Shown: positions 33,174 through 43,447, numbered from the stretch's first letter. The stretch is DNA of 64,000 nt from JBGSYJ01 sp041748075 (GCA_041748075.1 JBGTDX010000146.1:1-64000), one strand, 5' to 3'. Program-made: numbers and translations. Notes: generated from the sequence alone by a model not told the origin.

Positions 33174-35156
33174 CTACGAGTCGCGCTGAATGGAAAGGCG
33201 CCAGAACGCAAACGCGAGCAGGCCGAATGCGAGCAGGGCGACGAGCGGCGCGATCGCTCCCGCCCATGCGTATCCGAAACCTGCGGGGGCGCGGCCGAGC
33301 TGGAACGCAACTCCCGCGATCAGCACGCCGAGGAGCCCCTCGCCACCGACGAGTCCTGACCCGAAGAGGATTCCACGCTCTTTCCGCTGCGCTGCATCTT
33401 CCTCGCTCGCCGCCTTCTTTTCGACGAAGTAGCGGAGCAGCCCTCCGAGGAAAACGGGAACCATCGTGGCCACGGGGAGGTACACACCGACGGCGAACGC
33501 GAGCGTGGGCAATTTGAAACCTTCGGCAATGAGCGCGATGCCGACGCCGATCAGCACGAGGATCCACGGAAGCGATTGTTCGAGCACGCCTTCGATGACG
33601 AGCTTCATGAGTGTGGCCTGCGGTGCAGGCAGCTCGGGCGTCCCGAATCCGTACGCCCTGTCGAGCAGAATCACGGCCATGCAGACGAACGCTGCGGACG
33701 TCAGTACGCCGATCAGCTCACCAGCCTGCTGGCGTCTCGGCGTTGCGCCCAGAAGAAAACCGGTTTTGAGATCCTGCGACATGTCGCCGGCCATGGATGC
33801 CGCGATCGCCACCACGGTGCCGACTGTCAGCGCACCGATTTTCCCCGCGTCGTCGGTCCACCCCAGGAGAAGAAAGATCGTGGAAGTACCCAGCAGGGCC
33901 GCGATTGTCATGCCGCTCGTGGGATTCGACGTGACTCCGACGAGACCGACGATGCGCGAGGAGACGGTCACGAAAAAGAAGGCGAAAATCGTCACCAGAA
34001 TGGTCGCCACCAGCCGGTGGGGAAAGTCGAGTACTCCAAAGACCTGCGGAACGAGAATCAGAATGGATCCGATCGCGACGATGCCGATGCCCACGACTTT
34101 GAACGGCATGTCGAGATCCGTTCGAAGTTGGGCTGCCGCACCCTGATCGAGCCTTGCTTTCAGCTGGCTGGTGCCGAGCTTGAAGCTCTCCAGCATCGTC
34201 GGGATGCTCTTGATGAGTGTGATGATGCCGGCCGTCGCTACGGCACCGGCTCCGATATAGCGTACGTACCGCGACCAGATCTGGCTCGGCGACATCTCCG
34301 CGATCGTCAGAGCCGTCTCGGGAAACAGAGGAACCGCGCGTCCTGCTCCCCACCAGTCGATCAGCGGAATGAGCACGAGCGAAGAAAGCAGCCCGCCGCT
34401 GACCATGACGGAGGCAACGCGCGGACCGAGAATGAATCCGACGCCGAACAGGGCCGACGACATCTCGGCTCCGAGAGTCCCTTTTCGAAGAAATGGCACG
34501 GGCGTGGTGACCTGATCGGGAAAGATGTGCGCCCAGCCGGCGAGACCCTTGAACAACGCGCCGGCGCCGAGTCCGTAGAACACGTTCTTCGCCTTTGCTC
34601 CGCCCACTTCGCTGGCTACGAGCACCTGCGCGCACGCCGTTCCTTCCGGATAGGGAAGCTTGCCGTGCTCACGGTCGATCAGGTACTTGCGCAGCGGAAT
34701 CATGAAGAGAACGCCGAGCATGCCTCCGGCGATCGCCAGTAACGTCATCTGAACGAGCGTCGGATCGAGGTTCCACAGGAAGAGTGCGGGGATCGTGAAG
34801 ATCACGCCGCTCGCCACCGAGCTCGATGCCGAGCCGACGGTCTGGGCGATGTTCGCCTCGAGCAGAGTCGCTCTGGTTCCAGCGGCGGCAAGAAGCCGGA
34901 ATGCCGCGACGGTGATGACGGCGATGGGAATCGACGTGGAGATCGTCAGACCGGCGCGAAGGCCGAGGTATGCGTTGGCGGCGCCGAACAGAATTCCGAA
35001 CAGCACACCGGCGACGACTGCTTTCGCCGTGAACTCGAGGGGAGATTCGGACGCCGGTACGAAGGGATCGTAGGTCGAGCCCTCGGGGATCGGCGAGTAG
35101 GCCTGTCGGCTCAATCCGGTCTTCATCTGTCTATCGCTCGGAAGCGGTGGCGACAT
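33174..35156 (-). CDS. OPT-family oligopeptide transporter
   Basis: Inner-membrane proton-coupled transporter, 660 residues, the usual bacterial OPT length. It has about 14-16 hydrophobic segments. Family signatures are the stretch GLRAGLTISTSIPIAVI near residues 68-84, the ANIAQTVGSASSSVASGVIFTIPALF segment (about 104-129), and YPEGTACAQVLVA (about 172-185). The substrate could be oligopeptides or metal chelates; bacterial members have few known substrates. The first in-frame ATG at 35156 is used; ATG 35126 is an alternative start near the conserved region. It is probably alone or in one unit with the following exported protein. Confidence 0.94.
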   Translation of the reverse strand: MSPPLPSDRQMKTGLSRQAYSPIPEGSTYDPFVPASESPLEFTAKAVVAGVLFGILFGAANAYLGLRAGLTISTSIPIAVITVAAFRLLAAAGTRATLLEANIAQTVGSASSSVASGVIFTIPALFLWNLDPTLVQMTLLAIAGGMLGVLFMIPLRKYLIDREHGKLPYPEGTACAQVLVASEVGGAKAKNVFYGLGAGALFKGLAGWAHIFPDQVTTPVPFLRKGTLGAEMSSALFGVGFILGPRVASVMVSGGLLSSLVLIPLIDWWGAGRAVPLFPETALTIAEMSPSQIWSRYVRYIGAGAVATAGIITLIKSIPTMLESFKLGTSQLKARLDQGAAAQLRTDLDMPFKVVGIGIVAIGSILILVPQVFGVLDFPHRLVATILVTIFAFFFVTVSSRIVGLVGVTSNPTSGMTIAALLGTSTIFLLLGWTDDAGKIGALTVGTVVAIAASMAGDMSQDLKTGFLLGATPRRQQAGELIGVLTSAAFVCMAVILLDRAYGFGTPELPAPQATLMKLVIEGVLEQSLPWILVLIGVGIALIAEGFKLPTLAFAVGVYLPVATMVPVFLGGLLRYFVEKKAASEEDAAQRKERGILFGSGLVGGEGLLGVLIAGVAFQLGRAPAGFGYAWAGAIAPLVALLAFGLLAFAFWRLSIQRDS

Positions 35157-35372
35157 GGTAGGGGATGGGCGGCAGGGAGTCCAGCAACAGATGTGCTCGG
35201 ATCTCCCGAAGGCAGGTTAGGGCAGGAAACTGCAGGGGCAATTCGCAACGGGCGGCCCCTCTGGGCTATTCTACGGCGCTTGTGACTATCTGCGTCTCGT
35301 GCGGAGTCTTCGAGCGATCCATGCTTCCCGGAGGTTTACCATGTCCCCGCCCCGGGTGATGAAGGGGGTCGC

Positions 35373-36686
35373 ATGGCGGTGATCGTCACCGTGATCCTGG
35401 TACTAATCGCCTTCAACGCCCTTTACGTTGCGGCGGAGTTCGCGGCGGTCAGCGCTCGAAGGAGCCGGATCGAACAACTGGCCAGCGAGAAGAACCGCTT
35501 TGCGCGGATGTTGGTCCCCGTGCTGCGGAATCCCGAGGCTCTGGATCGCTATATTGCTGCGTGCCAGATCGGAATCACGATCTCGAGTCTCGTGCTCGGT
35601 GCGTACGGACAGGCGAGCATCGCGCCGCGGCTGATTCCTCTGTTCGAGGGGATGGGCGGGCTGGAGCGCGCGGCCGCGGAATCGACGGCGGCGGCTATCG
35701 TGCTCATTTCTCTGACCCTTTTCCAGATGGTCATCGGCGAGCTGGTTCCGAAATCTGTAGCGCTTCAGTTTCCAACTCAGGTGGCTCTCTACACGGCACT
35801 CCCGATGCGATGGTCTGTTCGATTGCTGCGGGGATTCATCGCCCTGCTGAACGGAAGTGGAATCGCGGTCCTGAAGATGCTGCGGATGGGAGCAGGCACT
35901 CACCGGCACGTCCATTCACCCGAGGAGATCGTGCTGCTGATCGCGGAGAGCAGGGACGGCGGGCTGCTCGAGGCGGACGAGCACCAGCGTTTGCACCGTG
36001 CGCTCAGGATGGGAGTCCGCCCGGTGCGCCAGGTCATGGTGCCTCGCACGGCGATGGTGGCGATCAATGTCGAAGCGACGCTCGAGCAGGTGCGGGAAGT
36101 CGTCGAGTCGACGCCCTACACGCGATTTCCAGTGTATCGAGGGTCTATCGACGACGTGCTCGGCTTCCTCCACACCCGGGACTTCGTCCGGCGAACCGCG
36201 GCCGCCACAATCCTCACGGTCCCTCTCGAGAGCATGCTGCAGCCGCTGGTCGTCGTGCCGGAGACCTCGACCGTCGACCGAGCCCTTCGCTACATGCGGC
36301 AGCAGAGAACCCATCAGGCTCTGGTGACCGATGAGTTCGGGGGAACGGCAGGACTGGTCACTCTCGAGGACCTCATCACGGAGATCGTGGGCGAGTTCGG
36401 CGACGAGTTCCGGAACGATGATCGGAGGCCGGAGCCACTTCCGGACGGCCGGATCCGCATTCCGGGCTCGACGCTTCTCGATGATGCCGAAAGCCTGATG
36501 GGCGTCCGGTGGGAAGGAAACGTGGATACGGTGGGCGGACGGGTGGTGGAAGAGCTCGGCAGGTTTCCCGAGAGGGGCGAGAATCTGGTCATCGACGGCG
36601 TCGAGGTGGAAGTGGAGGAAGTTGCCAATCATGTAATCGCGTCCATCGTCGTGCGACCGATTCGACCCGAGGAGAAGCCGGAATGA
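35373..36686 (+). CDS. CNNM/CorC (HlyC)-type membrane protein with CBS pair, first of two
   Basis: 437 residues. An N-terminal DUF21/CNNM membrane domain has four helices (starting VIVTVILVLIAFNALYVAAEFAAVSARRSR), followed by a CBS pair (about 200-325, with VPRTAMVAINVEATLEQV and DEFGGTAGLVTLEDLITEIVGE) and a CorC_HlyC domain (about 345-425, RIPGSTLLDDAESLMGV). Family members are linked to magnesium or cobalt efflux. Old annotations as hemolysin are misleading. The next gene overlaps by 4 nt (ATGA), giving a translation-coupled pair that may form heterodimers. Confidence 0.95.
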   Translation: MAVIVTVILVLIAFNALYVAAEFAAVSARRSRIEQLASEKNRFARMLVPVLRNPEALDRYIAACQIGITISSLVLGAYGQASIAPRLIPLFEGMGGLERAAAESTAAAIVLISLTLFQMVIGELVPKSVALQFPTQVALYTALPMRWSVRLLRGFIALLNGSGIAVLKMLRMGAGTHRHVHSPEEIVLLIAESRDGGLLEADEHQRLHRALRMGVRPVRQVMVPRTAMVAINVEATLEQVREVVESTPYTRFPVYRGSIDDVLGFLHTRDFVRRTAAATILTVPLESMLQPLVVVPETSTVDRALRYMRQQRTHQALVTDEFGGTAGLVTLEDLITEIVGEFGDEFRNDDRRPEPLPDGRIRIPGSTLLDDAESLMGVRWEGNVDTVGGRVVEELGRFPERGENLVIDGVEVEVEEVANHVIASIVVRPIRPEEKPE

Positions 36687-37984
36687 GTATTCTGGTTCCG
36701 ATTCTCATCATTCTCCTGCTCGTGGCGCTGAACGGCGTATTCGTGGCGGCGGAGTTCGCAATCGTAGGAGCACCGCGCTCGGCGGTGGACCGGCTTGCGG
36801 CACGGGGAGTACGGGCGGCCATTCGCGTGCAGAAGATCCTGCGGGATCCGCAGAGCCAGGACCGCTATATCGCGACCGCGCAGCTCGGCATCACGCTGGC
36901 CAGCCTCGGGCTGGGCATGTACGGCGAACATGTAGTGGCGAGCTGGATTTTCAGCTTGCTCGATTCGTTTGGGCCGGTCACCTGGATTTCCGTGCATGTA
37001 GTGTCGAGCGTGATTTCCGTATCCATACTGACGTATATGCACATCGTCTTCGGCGAGATGATTCCGAAATCCATCGCGTTGCAGCATGCTCTGGCGACCT
37101 CGTTGTGGATCACCCGGCCGATGCTGTGGATCAAGTTTATTTTTTACCCTTTCATCGTCCTGCTCAACGGTATCGGAAATACGCTGCTTCGAGTTGTCGG
37201 TATCGACCGGAGCGAGACACACTCTCAGTACCACACGTCAGAGGAATTGCAGTTCATCGTGAGGGAGAGCGAGCAGGGTGGGCTGATCCGTTCGGAACAG
37301 GGAGAGGTTCTGCGGGAGATGTTCGACTTCGGCGATCTGACCGCGCGCGAAGTCATGGTCCCGCGAGTGAGAATCGTCGGTCTCCAGGTTGGCCTCGCGC
37401 GAGAGCCGCTCCTGTCGATCATCGAAAGCTTCCCGCACACACGTTATCCCGTATATGAAGAAAATCTCGATCGTATCTGCGGAGTGGTTCACATCAAGGA
37501 GCTGATGGTTCTGATCCATCGCAACGAGTTGCTTGGCATACACCAGCTTCACCGCGTGCCATTTGTTCCCTATACCGCCTCGCTACCCACCGTGATCGCA
37601 GCCATGAACGAAGCGCGCACGCAGATGGTGGTCGTCATGGACGAGCACGGAGGCACGGAAGGAATCCTGACGATCGAGGATCTCTTTGAGGAGATCGTCG
37701 GTGATATCGAGGAAGGCACTTCGATGCCTGACCTCCGTAGAGTTGACGGCCGGCTGTTCGTGGCGGGAATCGTCAGGCTCGACGAGCTCGGTACAGAGAT
37801 CGGTGTGCATCTCGAGCATCCTGAGGTCGATACCGTGAGCGGATTGACTCTGGCGCTTCTGAACAGGCCCGCTACGGTAGGGGACGTGGTCGAGTACGGG
37901 GGAGTGAGGCTGGAAGTCCTCGCAACCAGTGGCAATGGAGTCGCACAGGCAGAGGCGACCCTGCTGCCGGTGGAGCAGGAATGA
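36683..37984 (+). CDS. CNNM/CorC (HlyC)-type membrane protein with CBS pair, second of two
   Basis: 433 residues, paralogous to the gene before it. The DUF21 domain starts MSILVPILIILLLVALNGVF, then VAAEFAIVGAPRSAVDRLA. The CBS pair has MVPRVRIVGLQVG and DEHGGTEGILTIEDLFEEIVGDIEEG, and the CorC-type domain reads VAGIVRLDELGTEIGVHLEHPEVDTVSGL. ATG 36683 is fixed by the overlap and the conserved opening; an apparent extension upstream is a shadow of the first gene. Close spacing and shared architecture argue for recent tandem duplication and a common role in divalent-cation homeostasis. Confidence 0.95.
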   Translation: MSILVPILIILLLVALNGVFVAAEFAIVGAPRSAVDRLAARGVRAAIRVQKILRDPQSQDRYIATAQLGITLASLGLGMYGEHVVASWIFSLLDSFGPVTWISVHVVSSVISVSILTYMHIVFGEMIPKSIALQHALATSLWITRPMLWIKFIFYPFIVLLNGIGNTLLRVVGIDRSETHSQYHTSEELQFIVRESEQGGLIRSEQGEVLREMFDFGDLTAREVMVPRVRIVGLQVGLAREPLLSIIESFPHTRYPVYEENLDRICGVVHIKELMVLIHRNELLGIHQLHRVPFVPYTASLPTVIAAMNEARTQMVVVMDEHGGTEGILTIEDLFEEIVGDIEEGTSMPDLRRVDGRLFVAGIVRLDELGTEIGVHLEHPEVDTVSGLTLALLNRPATVGDVVEYGGVRLEVLATSGNGVAQAEATLLPVEQE

Positions 37985-38208
37985 GCTACTGCCGTCGACC
38001 GCGTCGGTCATTCATCTGACCGCATGTCCGTTTTTGACGGATGGCTGACGAAAGCGTGACGGGTACTTCGTAGAGTGCGCACAGGCCCGGAAACGTCGCC
38101 GCTGACCCGAAACTTTTTATGGGCCGTGCTGGAAGCGGAGCCTGCTCCTGGATCCCTCGCTCGACGCTTCTAATGAACCTCTCCGAACCGGGAGGGATGT
38201 AGAAACAC

Positions 38209-38288
38209 GTCATCCTGAGCGAAGCGAAGGATCTCCTGAAGAGGATCGAGCATCGCAAGCAGAGATCCTTCGCTTCGCTCAGGATGAC
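38209..38288. repeat. Palindromic repeat, TCATCCTGAGC family (second full copy)
   Basis: GTCATCCTGAGCGAAGCGAA and its complement flank about 30 nt. This sits in a 450-nt gene-free stretch (37985-38434) that also holds a half copy of the GATCCCTCGCTCGACGC type near 38152. Confidence 0.85.
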
Positions 38289-38434
38289 GTGGCCTCGCTC
38301 AGCATGACACGATGGCCGTCCTTCGCATGCTCGAGATGACAGGCCTCTCAACCTCGGATCGCGCCGCGAAGTATCCCTCACTGTGTTAGATTCCCTCGAT
38401 TCCACCAGACCATAGATTTCGAGGGAGCGGCCTC

Positions 38435-40366
38435 TTGAACATTCGCGTGTGTTTACTTGCCGGATTGTTCTTCCTTGCGGCAAGCGCGGCGAGCGCAGAG
38501 ACGATCAGCGTGAGGACCGATGGCGCGGTTCTCAGTGACTCCGGTCTTGACCTGGAGATCTCGCTGGAGGATGCACCGGGGCCCATCCAGGCGCAGGTGC
38601 TCGTGGATGGAACACCGGTCGAGACGGTCGAGCTCGAGCCCGGCGCAAACGAAGTGTCGTTGCGTACGGTACGCCTCGCAGCCGGCTCGCACAGGGTCGA
38701 GGTGCGCAGCGGAGCGAGCTCCGGATCGATTCAATTCCGCGTGATCCCCGGCTGGCTGTCGATTCTCCCTCCGGTGGTGGCGATTCTTCTCGCGCTGTTA
38801 CTCAAAGACGCGGTGATTGCCCTCTTCGCAGGTGTGCTTGCCGGAACTCTCGTTCTTTTCAACTGGAATCCGGTGATCGCGACGGGGCGTGCTCTCGACT
38901 CATTCATCGCCCCGGCTCTCGCCGACCTCGATCATGCAAAGCTGCTCATCTTCACGGCACTCGTGGGAGGGATGGTTGGCGCGGTCAGCCGGAGCGGCGG
39001 GACGCACGGGATCGTCGAGCGGCTGCGTGGCTATGCGACCACCGCAAGACGGGGGCAGGTCGCCACATGGATGATGGGGATTTTCATTTTTTTCGACGAC
39101 TATGCGAACACGCTGATCGTAGGCTCGACGATGAGGCCCATCACCGATCGGCTTCGGATCAGCAGGGAGAAACTCGCATACATCGTCGATTCGACGGCTG
39201 CGCCGATCGCGAGTCTCTTCCCGATCTCGACCTGGATCGGATTCGAAGTCGGGTTGATCGCTGCAGCATTCGTGCAGCTCGATCTTCCGATGAATGCTTA
39301 CGGAGCGTTCCTCGCCTCGATCCCCTTCAGGTTCTATCCGATCTTTGCTCTTGTCCTCGGTTTCACAATCGCAATCTCATGCCGCGATCTCGGACCGATG
39401 CTCAAAGCCGAACGGCGCGCGTCGAAGACTGGCGAGGTGTACGACCCGCGGGATACTCCGCTCGCGGACTATTCCTCCAATGCGCTCAGCCCGAATCCGG
39501 ATGCACCGAAGCGGGCGAGAAATGCCGTCATTCCCATCATCGTCCTGATGTTCGGAACGGTCGCGGGCATGGTCATCACAGGCGCGCCTGGTGTCGAGCA
39601 GCCGGCCAGCGAAGGGATTTCCCAATGGGTCCGTGAAGTGTTCTCGAATGCGAACAGCTTCGACGCGCTTCTGTGGGCAAGCCTTGCGGCAGCGATCACT
39701 GCGGTGCTGCTGCCGGTGCTGCAGCAGATTCTGAGCTTGCGCGAAGCGATGGAGGGACTCGGCGAGGGAATGAAATCGCTGATGCTCGCGATGGTCGTGC
39801 TGGTGCTCGCATGGTCGATCGGTGACGTATGCGCTCAGCTTCACACGGCAGATTTCGTGGTGGGTCTGACGAGCGGCGTCCTGTCGCCACATTTTCTGCC
39901 AGTGCTCATATTCATCGCGGGAGCTGCAATCGCATTTGCGACCGGGACGTCATGGGGAACGATGGCCATTCTCATGCCGCTCGCGATTCCCGTGGCGAAC
40001 GGCCTCGCAATATCCGCAGGGCACGCGGTCGGCTCTCCGCAGTACTACACGTTGATGGTGGGGACGATCTCTTCGGTGCTTGCGGGGAGTGTGTGGGGCG
40101 ATCACTGCTCGCCGATCTCCGACACGACGATTCTTTCGAGTACGGCTGCCGGTTCGGATCACATCGCGCACGTGAAAACGCAGCTTCCGTATGCACTTGC
40201 GATCGGAGTCCTCGGAATGATCGTGGGTGACATTCCGACGGCCTACGGTCTCAGCCCCTGGATATCGATCGTCGTCGGGTCTGCCGTGATCGTCGCGGTC
40301 GTGATGATCTTCGGCAGGCGGAGCGATTGGGATGGGCGTGCGGCAAGTCAGGAAGCAGGGATGTAG
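38435..40366 (+). CDS. NhaC-type sodium/proton antiporter with an extra exported N-terminal domain
   Basis: 643 residues, about 100 more than usual for NhaC. A signal peptide (residues 1-22, MNIRVCLLAGLFFLAASAAS) and a small Ig-like beta domain (about 23-105, with VLVDGTPVETVELEPGANEV) precede the antiporter. The transport domain has about 11 helices, with FDDYANTLIVGSTMRPITDR, an AFATGTSWGTMAILMPLA motif and GDHCSPISDTTILSSTAAG, all family hallmarks. It moves Na+ out in exchange for H+. The start codon is TTG at 38435, supported by GAGGGAG 12 nt upstream. The periplasmic domain might sense or bind a ligand. Confidence 0.9.
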   Translation: MNIRVCLLAGLFFLAASAASAETISVRTDGAVLSDSGLDLEISLEDAPGPIQAQVLVDGTPVETVELEPGANEVSLRTVRLAAGSHRVEVRSGASSGSIQFRVIPGWLSILPPVVAILLALLLKDAVIALFAGVLAGTLVLFNWNPVIATGRALDSFIAPALADLDHAKLLIFTALVGGMVGAVSRSGGTHGIVERLRGYATTARRGQVATWMMGIFIFFDDYANTLIVGSTMRPITDRLRISREKLAYIVDSTAAPIASLFPISTWIGFEVGLIAAAFVQLDLPMNAYGAFLASIPFRFYPIFALVLGFTIAISCRDLGPMLKAERRASKTGEVYDPRDTPLADYSSNALSPNPDAPKRARNAVIPIIVLMFGTVAGMVITGAPGVEQPASEGISQWVREVFSNANSFDALLWASLAAAITAVLLPVLQQILSLREAMEGLGEGMKSLMLAMVVLVLAWSIGDVCAQLHTADFVVGLTSGVLSPHFLPVLIFIAGAAIAFATGTSWGTMAILMPLAIPVANGLAISAGHAVGSPQYYTLMVGTISSVLAGSVWGDHCSPISDTTILSSTAAGSDHIAHVKTQLPYALAIGVLGMIVGDIPTAYGLSPWISIVVGSAVIVAVVMIFGRRSDWDGRAASQEAGM

Positions 40367-40695
40367 TCGATATGTCATCCCGAGCGTCAGAATGATTCGA
40401 CAGATCATTGAGGCGAGGAATGAACCTGCGCGCGCTGTGAATACCGGCGACTGACAAATCCTGCAGATCTGCCTCGGGTTTCCGGATAGGTTCATTAGAA
40501 GATCGTGACCGTTCATGGTCACTCCAGCGGCAACGACTGGACACAACCGTGAAGCCGTTTTCGCGGGCCGCCGGCCTGGTCGAAATTGCCGGGATCGATC
40601 CATCGGGCGAAGGCCTGCCGCATCGGTTGGAATCGACTACAATCTCGCGTCGGAGTATCTCCCAGTCCGTCAGTCCTGAATCAGAAGGAGAGGTT
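40367..40695. other. Intergenic stretch before the trypsin-like protease
   Basis: 329 nt. It starts with a half TCATCCCGAGCGTC repeat (40376). I see a TACAAT -10-like hexamer at 40636-40641 but no convincing -35. GAAGGAGAGG precedes the ATG at 40696. No gene is seen. Confidence 0.4.
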
Positions 40696-42501
40696 ATGTT
40701 TCTGCGCCGAGTCGTGCGCTGTGCTGTCGTCGTTGTGTTGCTGAGCTGTCCCCTCTGGGGACAGGTGACCGAGCTCGGTCCACTCATTCCCCAGGGTGCG
40801 GCTTCGGCGAGCGCACACCGGGCCTCTGTGTCGGATCTCTTTTTCGCAGCCCCGAGGCTCACTGCAGCCGAGATGCATGACCTCGGAGCGCTGACTGCGT
40901 CGGAACGAGCGCGACTCATGGCAACCGATTCGGATGGCTCGAAGCGAGGGCTGAAGGTCGGGATCGAGCGCGTCGTACCGAGTCGTGTCGGCCTGGATCG
41001 AATGGACGCTGGTCTCTCTGCCGGCCAGAGTCGGAGTTTCGGCGGAGGGTTGCTCGAAGCGCACGGCAGCAGCATCGTCTGGACCACCGTCGTGCGCTCG
41101 CCCGGTGCTAACGCACTCCGTCTGGAGCTCGTAGGTTCGTTGCCGCCGGGCTCCCGCGCGTTCCTGTACGCTTCGACCGGTGAGGTTCACGGCCCGTATG
41201 GTTCACAGGAGTTGAGCGACGGCGGGTTCTGGACGAACACCATCTATTCAGATGAGGCGTACCTCGAGGTTCAGTTCAGCAAACGCGCGGACGCGGCTGC
41301 GGCAACTCTGCATGTCCGTGCCGTCGCACACATCGAAGCGGCCGCGTTCGCACCCGCAGGTGATACACGCGTGAACGGCACCGAGTGCTTCGTCGATGCG
41401 AGCTGTGTGGCTCCGTCGGAATTTCCTGACATTGCGGTCGCCGGTGCGGCCATGGCGCAACTGATTTTTCAGCGGGCCGGTGGCACGTTCGTCTGCAGCG
41501 GTGGACTCCTCAACAATACGCGGCAGGATAGGACGCCCTACTTTCTGACGGCAAATCACTGCTTCGACACGCAGGCCGCGGCTTCTTCTCTCGAAGCTAC
41601 CTGGAACTACAAAACCACCAGCTGTGCCGACCCAAATATTCAACCTAACCGCAATCTCTTTCCGCGGTCCCTCGGAGCCACTCTCCTGGCCACCAGTGGA
41701 GTCACCGACTTCACGCTCGTTCGGCTCAATCAACCGCCCCCGGCCAACGCCTTGTTTCTCGGATGGAACGCTCAGATGGATGTGTCACAGTCCGGTGGAA
41801 CAAAGCTTTACCGCGTGCACCATCCACTCGGTGCGACCCAGTTTTATGCCCGGCACTCCGTCGTGACGAACTTCAACGGCTGCCCGTCGAGGGCCAGAGG
41901 CAATTACATCCACATGTTCGACGAGGTCGGGGGTGCCGCTGGCGGTAGCTCCGGCGCGCCGGTTCTCCTGTCGAATCTGGCGGTAGTCGGGCAGCTGTTC
42001 GGTGCCTGTGGTCCGAACGTGTCGGACGACTGCGACCGCGCCAACCGGACGTTCGATGGAGCGTTTCGAGCGACGTTTCCGTCCATTCAGCAGTTTCTCG
42101 CCCCCACCACGTCGCCTGCGCCCTGCGTGGCCAACAGCACGACGGCCTGCATGCTCAATGGAAGATTCAGGACGACCGTTCGCTATCGGGGTGCTTTCGA
42201 CAATGCCGCAGCGAATCTCGACGCTTCTGTCAAGTCCGTGACCGGATTCGCAGAACCGAACTTCGAGACGGCATTCTTCTTTTTCAACAGCTCAGCCAAT
42301 ATCGAGATGCTCGTCAAGATCCTCGATCAGGGCAACACGGATGCGCAGGGAAGGCCGACCATCGCTGTCCTGTTCGGGTCGGCTACACCGCTGCGCGTCG
42401 AGCTCGAGATCATGGACACCCAGACCGGAACCGTGAAACGGTATCAGAGCGAGTTCGGGCAATCCCGAGGCGCTGCCGATTTCACTGCTTTTCTGAAGTG
42501 A
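40696..42501 (+). CDS. Exported trypsin-like (lysyl-endopeptidase-type) serine protease
   Basis: 601 residues with a signal peptide (RRVVRCAVVVVLLSCPLWGQ). A propeptide-like N-terminal region (about 25-220) contains a beta domain with FLYASTGEVHGPYG and SDGGFWTNTIYSDEAYLEVQF. The S1-like catalytic domain has His288 in TANHCFD, Asp338 in TDFTLVRL and Ser419 in GGSSGAP, plus conserved cysteines as in lysyl endopeptidase. The last 110 residues (about 475-601) are a C-terminal domain with RFRTTVRYRGAFDNAAANLDASVKSV. A similar protease lies at 54785-56515. ATG 40696 has GAAGGAGAGG upstream. Confidence 0.9.
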   Translation: MFLRRVVRCAVVVVLLSCPLWGQVTELGPLIPQGAASASAHRASVSDLFFAAPRLTAAEMHDLGALTASERARLMATDSDGSKRGLKVGIERVVPSRVGLDRMDAGLSAGQSRSFGGGLLEAHGSSIVWTTVVRSPGANALRLELVGSLPPGSRAFLYASTGEVHGPYGSQELSDGGFWTNTIYSDEAYLEVQFSKRADAAAATLHVRAVAHIEAAAFAPAGDTRVNGTECFVDASCVAPSEFPDIAVAGAAMAQLIFQRAGGTFVCSGGLLNNTRQDRTPYFLTANHCFDTQAAASSLEATWNYKTTSCADPNIQPNRNLFPRSLGATLLATSGVTDFTLVRLNQPPPANALFLGWNAQMDVSQSGGTKLYRVHHPLGATQFYARHSVVTNFNGCPSRARGNYIHMFDEVGGAAGGSSGAPVLLSNLAVVGQLFGACGPNVSDDCDRANRTFDGAFRATFPSIQQFLAPTTSPAPCVANSTTACMLNGRFRTTVRYRGAFDNAAANLDASVKSVTGFAEPNFETAFFFFNSSANIEMLVKILDQGNTDAQGRPTIAVLFGSATPLRVELEIMDTQTGTVKRYQSEFGQSRGAADFTAFLK

Positions 42502-42619
42502 GGATATCCCGGACGGATGCCGGGCATGGATTTCATGCGCGGCATCCCTTCCCTCGCCAACATCCGGTCGCATGAAGTTCCACTGGCAGGCGGTCTCCCT
42601 CTGCCGGTACTCTGCCACC

Positions 42620-43447
42620 ATGTCCGACAAAAATGGGAAGCACGACTACGAGTATCTCCTCGGTGATTCAAAGCACGAAGCCGCAAGGCTGCGTGCTCAG
42701 GCGAGGCTGTGGGATCCTGTCTCGCTGGAGCTCTTTGATCGGTTGAGGGTAGGGAAGGGTCAGCGTGTTCTGGAAATCGGTCCCGGACGCGGTTCTCTGC
42801 ATATGGAGCTGCGAAGAAGGGTGAAGGGACCTGTAGATGCGGTGGAGCGATCGGCTGATTTTGCTTTGCACCTCAAATCGATTTCGAAGCGGGACGGCTT
42901 CGGTCCCGGGAGGATCTGGAATTGTGATCTGGCGGATGCGCCGCTTCCGGAGAGTCACTACGATCTGATCTTCGCCAGGTGGGTGTTTCTTTTTCTTCCG
43001 GAACCCCTTGCTCATATCCGGAAACTGATGACGGCGCTGAAACCGGGAGGGCGGCTCGCGATCCAGGACTATGTCCGCGATACACACACGATGGTGCCGC
43101 GTCCGCCGGAGTGGACCAGTTTCATGGCAGGGGATCGCGCTTTCTTCGCCTCGCAGGGTGGAGACGCCAACATCGGAGGAAGGCTGCCGATGCTCTACGA
43201 AGAAGCCGGACTGGAGGTGGTCGAAGTGAGGCCGACGCTTCAATACTGCCGGCCGGGCTCACCGACATGGCGTTGGATAACGGAGTACTTCATGGGGGTT
43301 CTCGATCGGATCGCCGAGTTTCCGCCCTTCACGCCGGAACAGGCCGTCAGATTCCGCGAGCACTGGCTCGCCGCCGGAAAACGGAAGACAACTCTGATGA
43401 TCGCTCCTACAGTTGTGGACGTAGTGGGACGCAAGCCAGGAAAGTGA
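42620..43447 (+). CDS. Class I SAM-dependent methyltransferase
   Basis: 275 residues. Motif I is RVLEIGPGRGSLHMEL (about 46-60), the acidic residue after strand 2 is in DAVERSADFALHL, and motifs II to III read IWNCDLADAPLPESHYDLIFARWVFLFLPEP followed by KPGGRLAIQDYV. It is a methyltransferase-11/25 type with a C-terminal helical part ending REHWLAAGKRKTTLMIAPTVVDVVGRKPG. The substrate is unknown; small-molecule methylation is usual. ATG 42620 starts MSDKNGKHDYEYLLGDSKHE, a common opening for this subgroup; an upstream ATG at 42572 is less likely. Confidence 0.9.
   Translation: MSDKNGKHDYEYLLGDSKHEAARLRAQARLWDPVSLELFDRLRVGKGQRVLEIGPGRGSLHMELRRRVKGPVDAVERSADFALHLKSISKRDGFGPGRIWNCDLADAPLPESHYDLIFARWVFLFLPEPLAHIRKLMTALKPGGRLAIQDYVRDTHTMVPRPPEWTSFMAGDRAFFASQGGDANIGGRLPMLYEEAGLEVVEVRPTLQYCRPGSPTWRWITEYFMGVLDRIAEFPPFTPEQAVRFREHWLAAGKRKTTLMIAPTVVDVVGRKPGK

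Noticed and set aside
33576..34742. Long plus-strand frame (388 codons) opposite the OPT transporter
   Set aside because: Same artefact: charged low-complexity translation, no start-site support, antisense to a well-supported gene.
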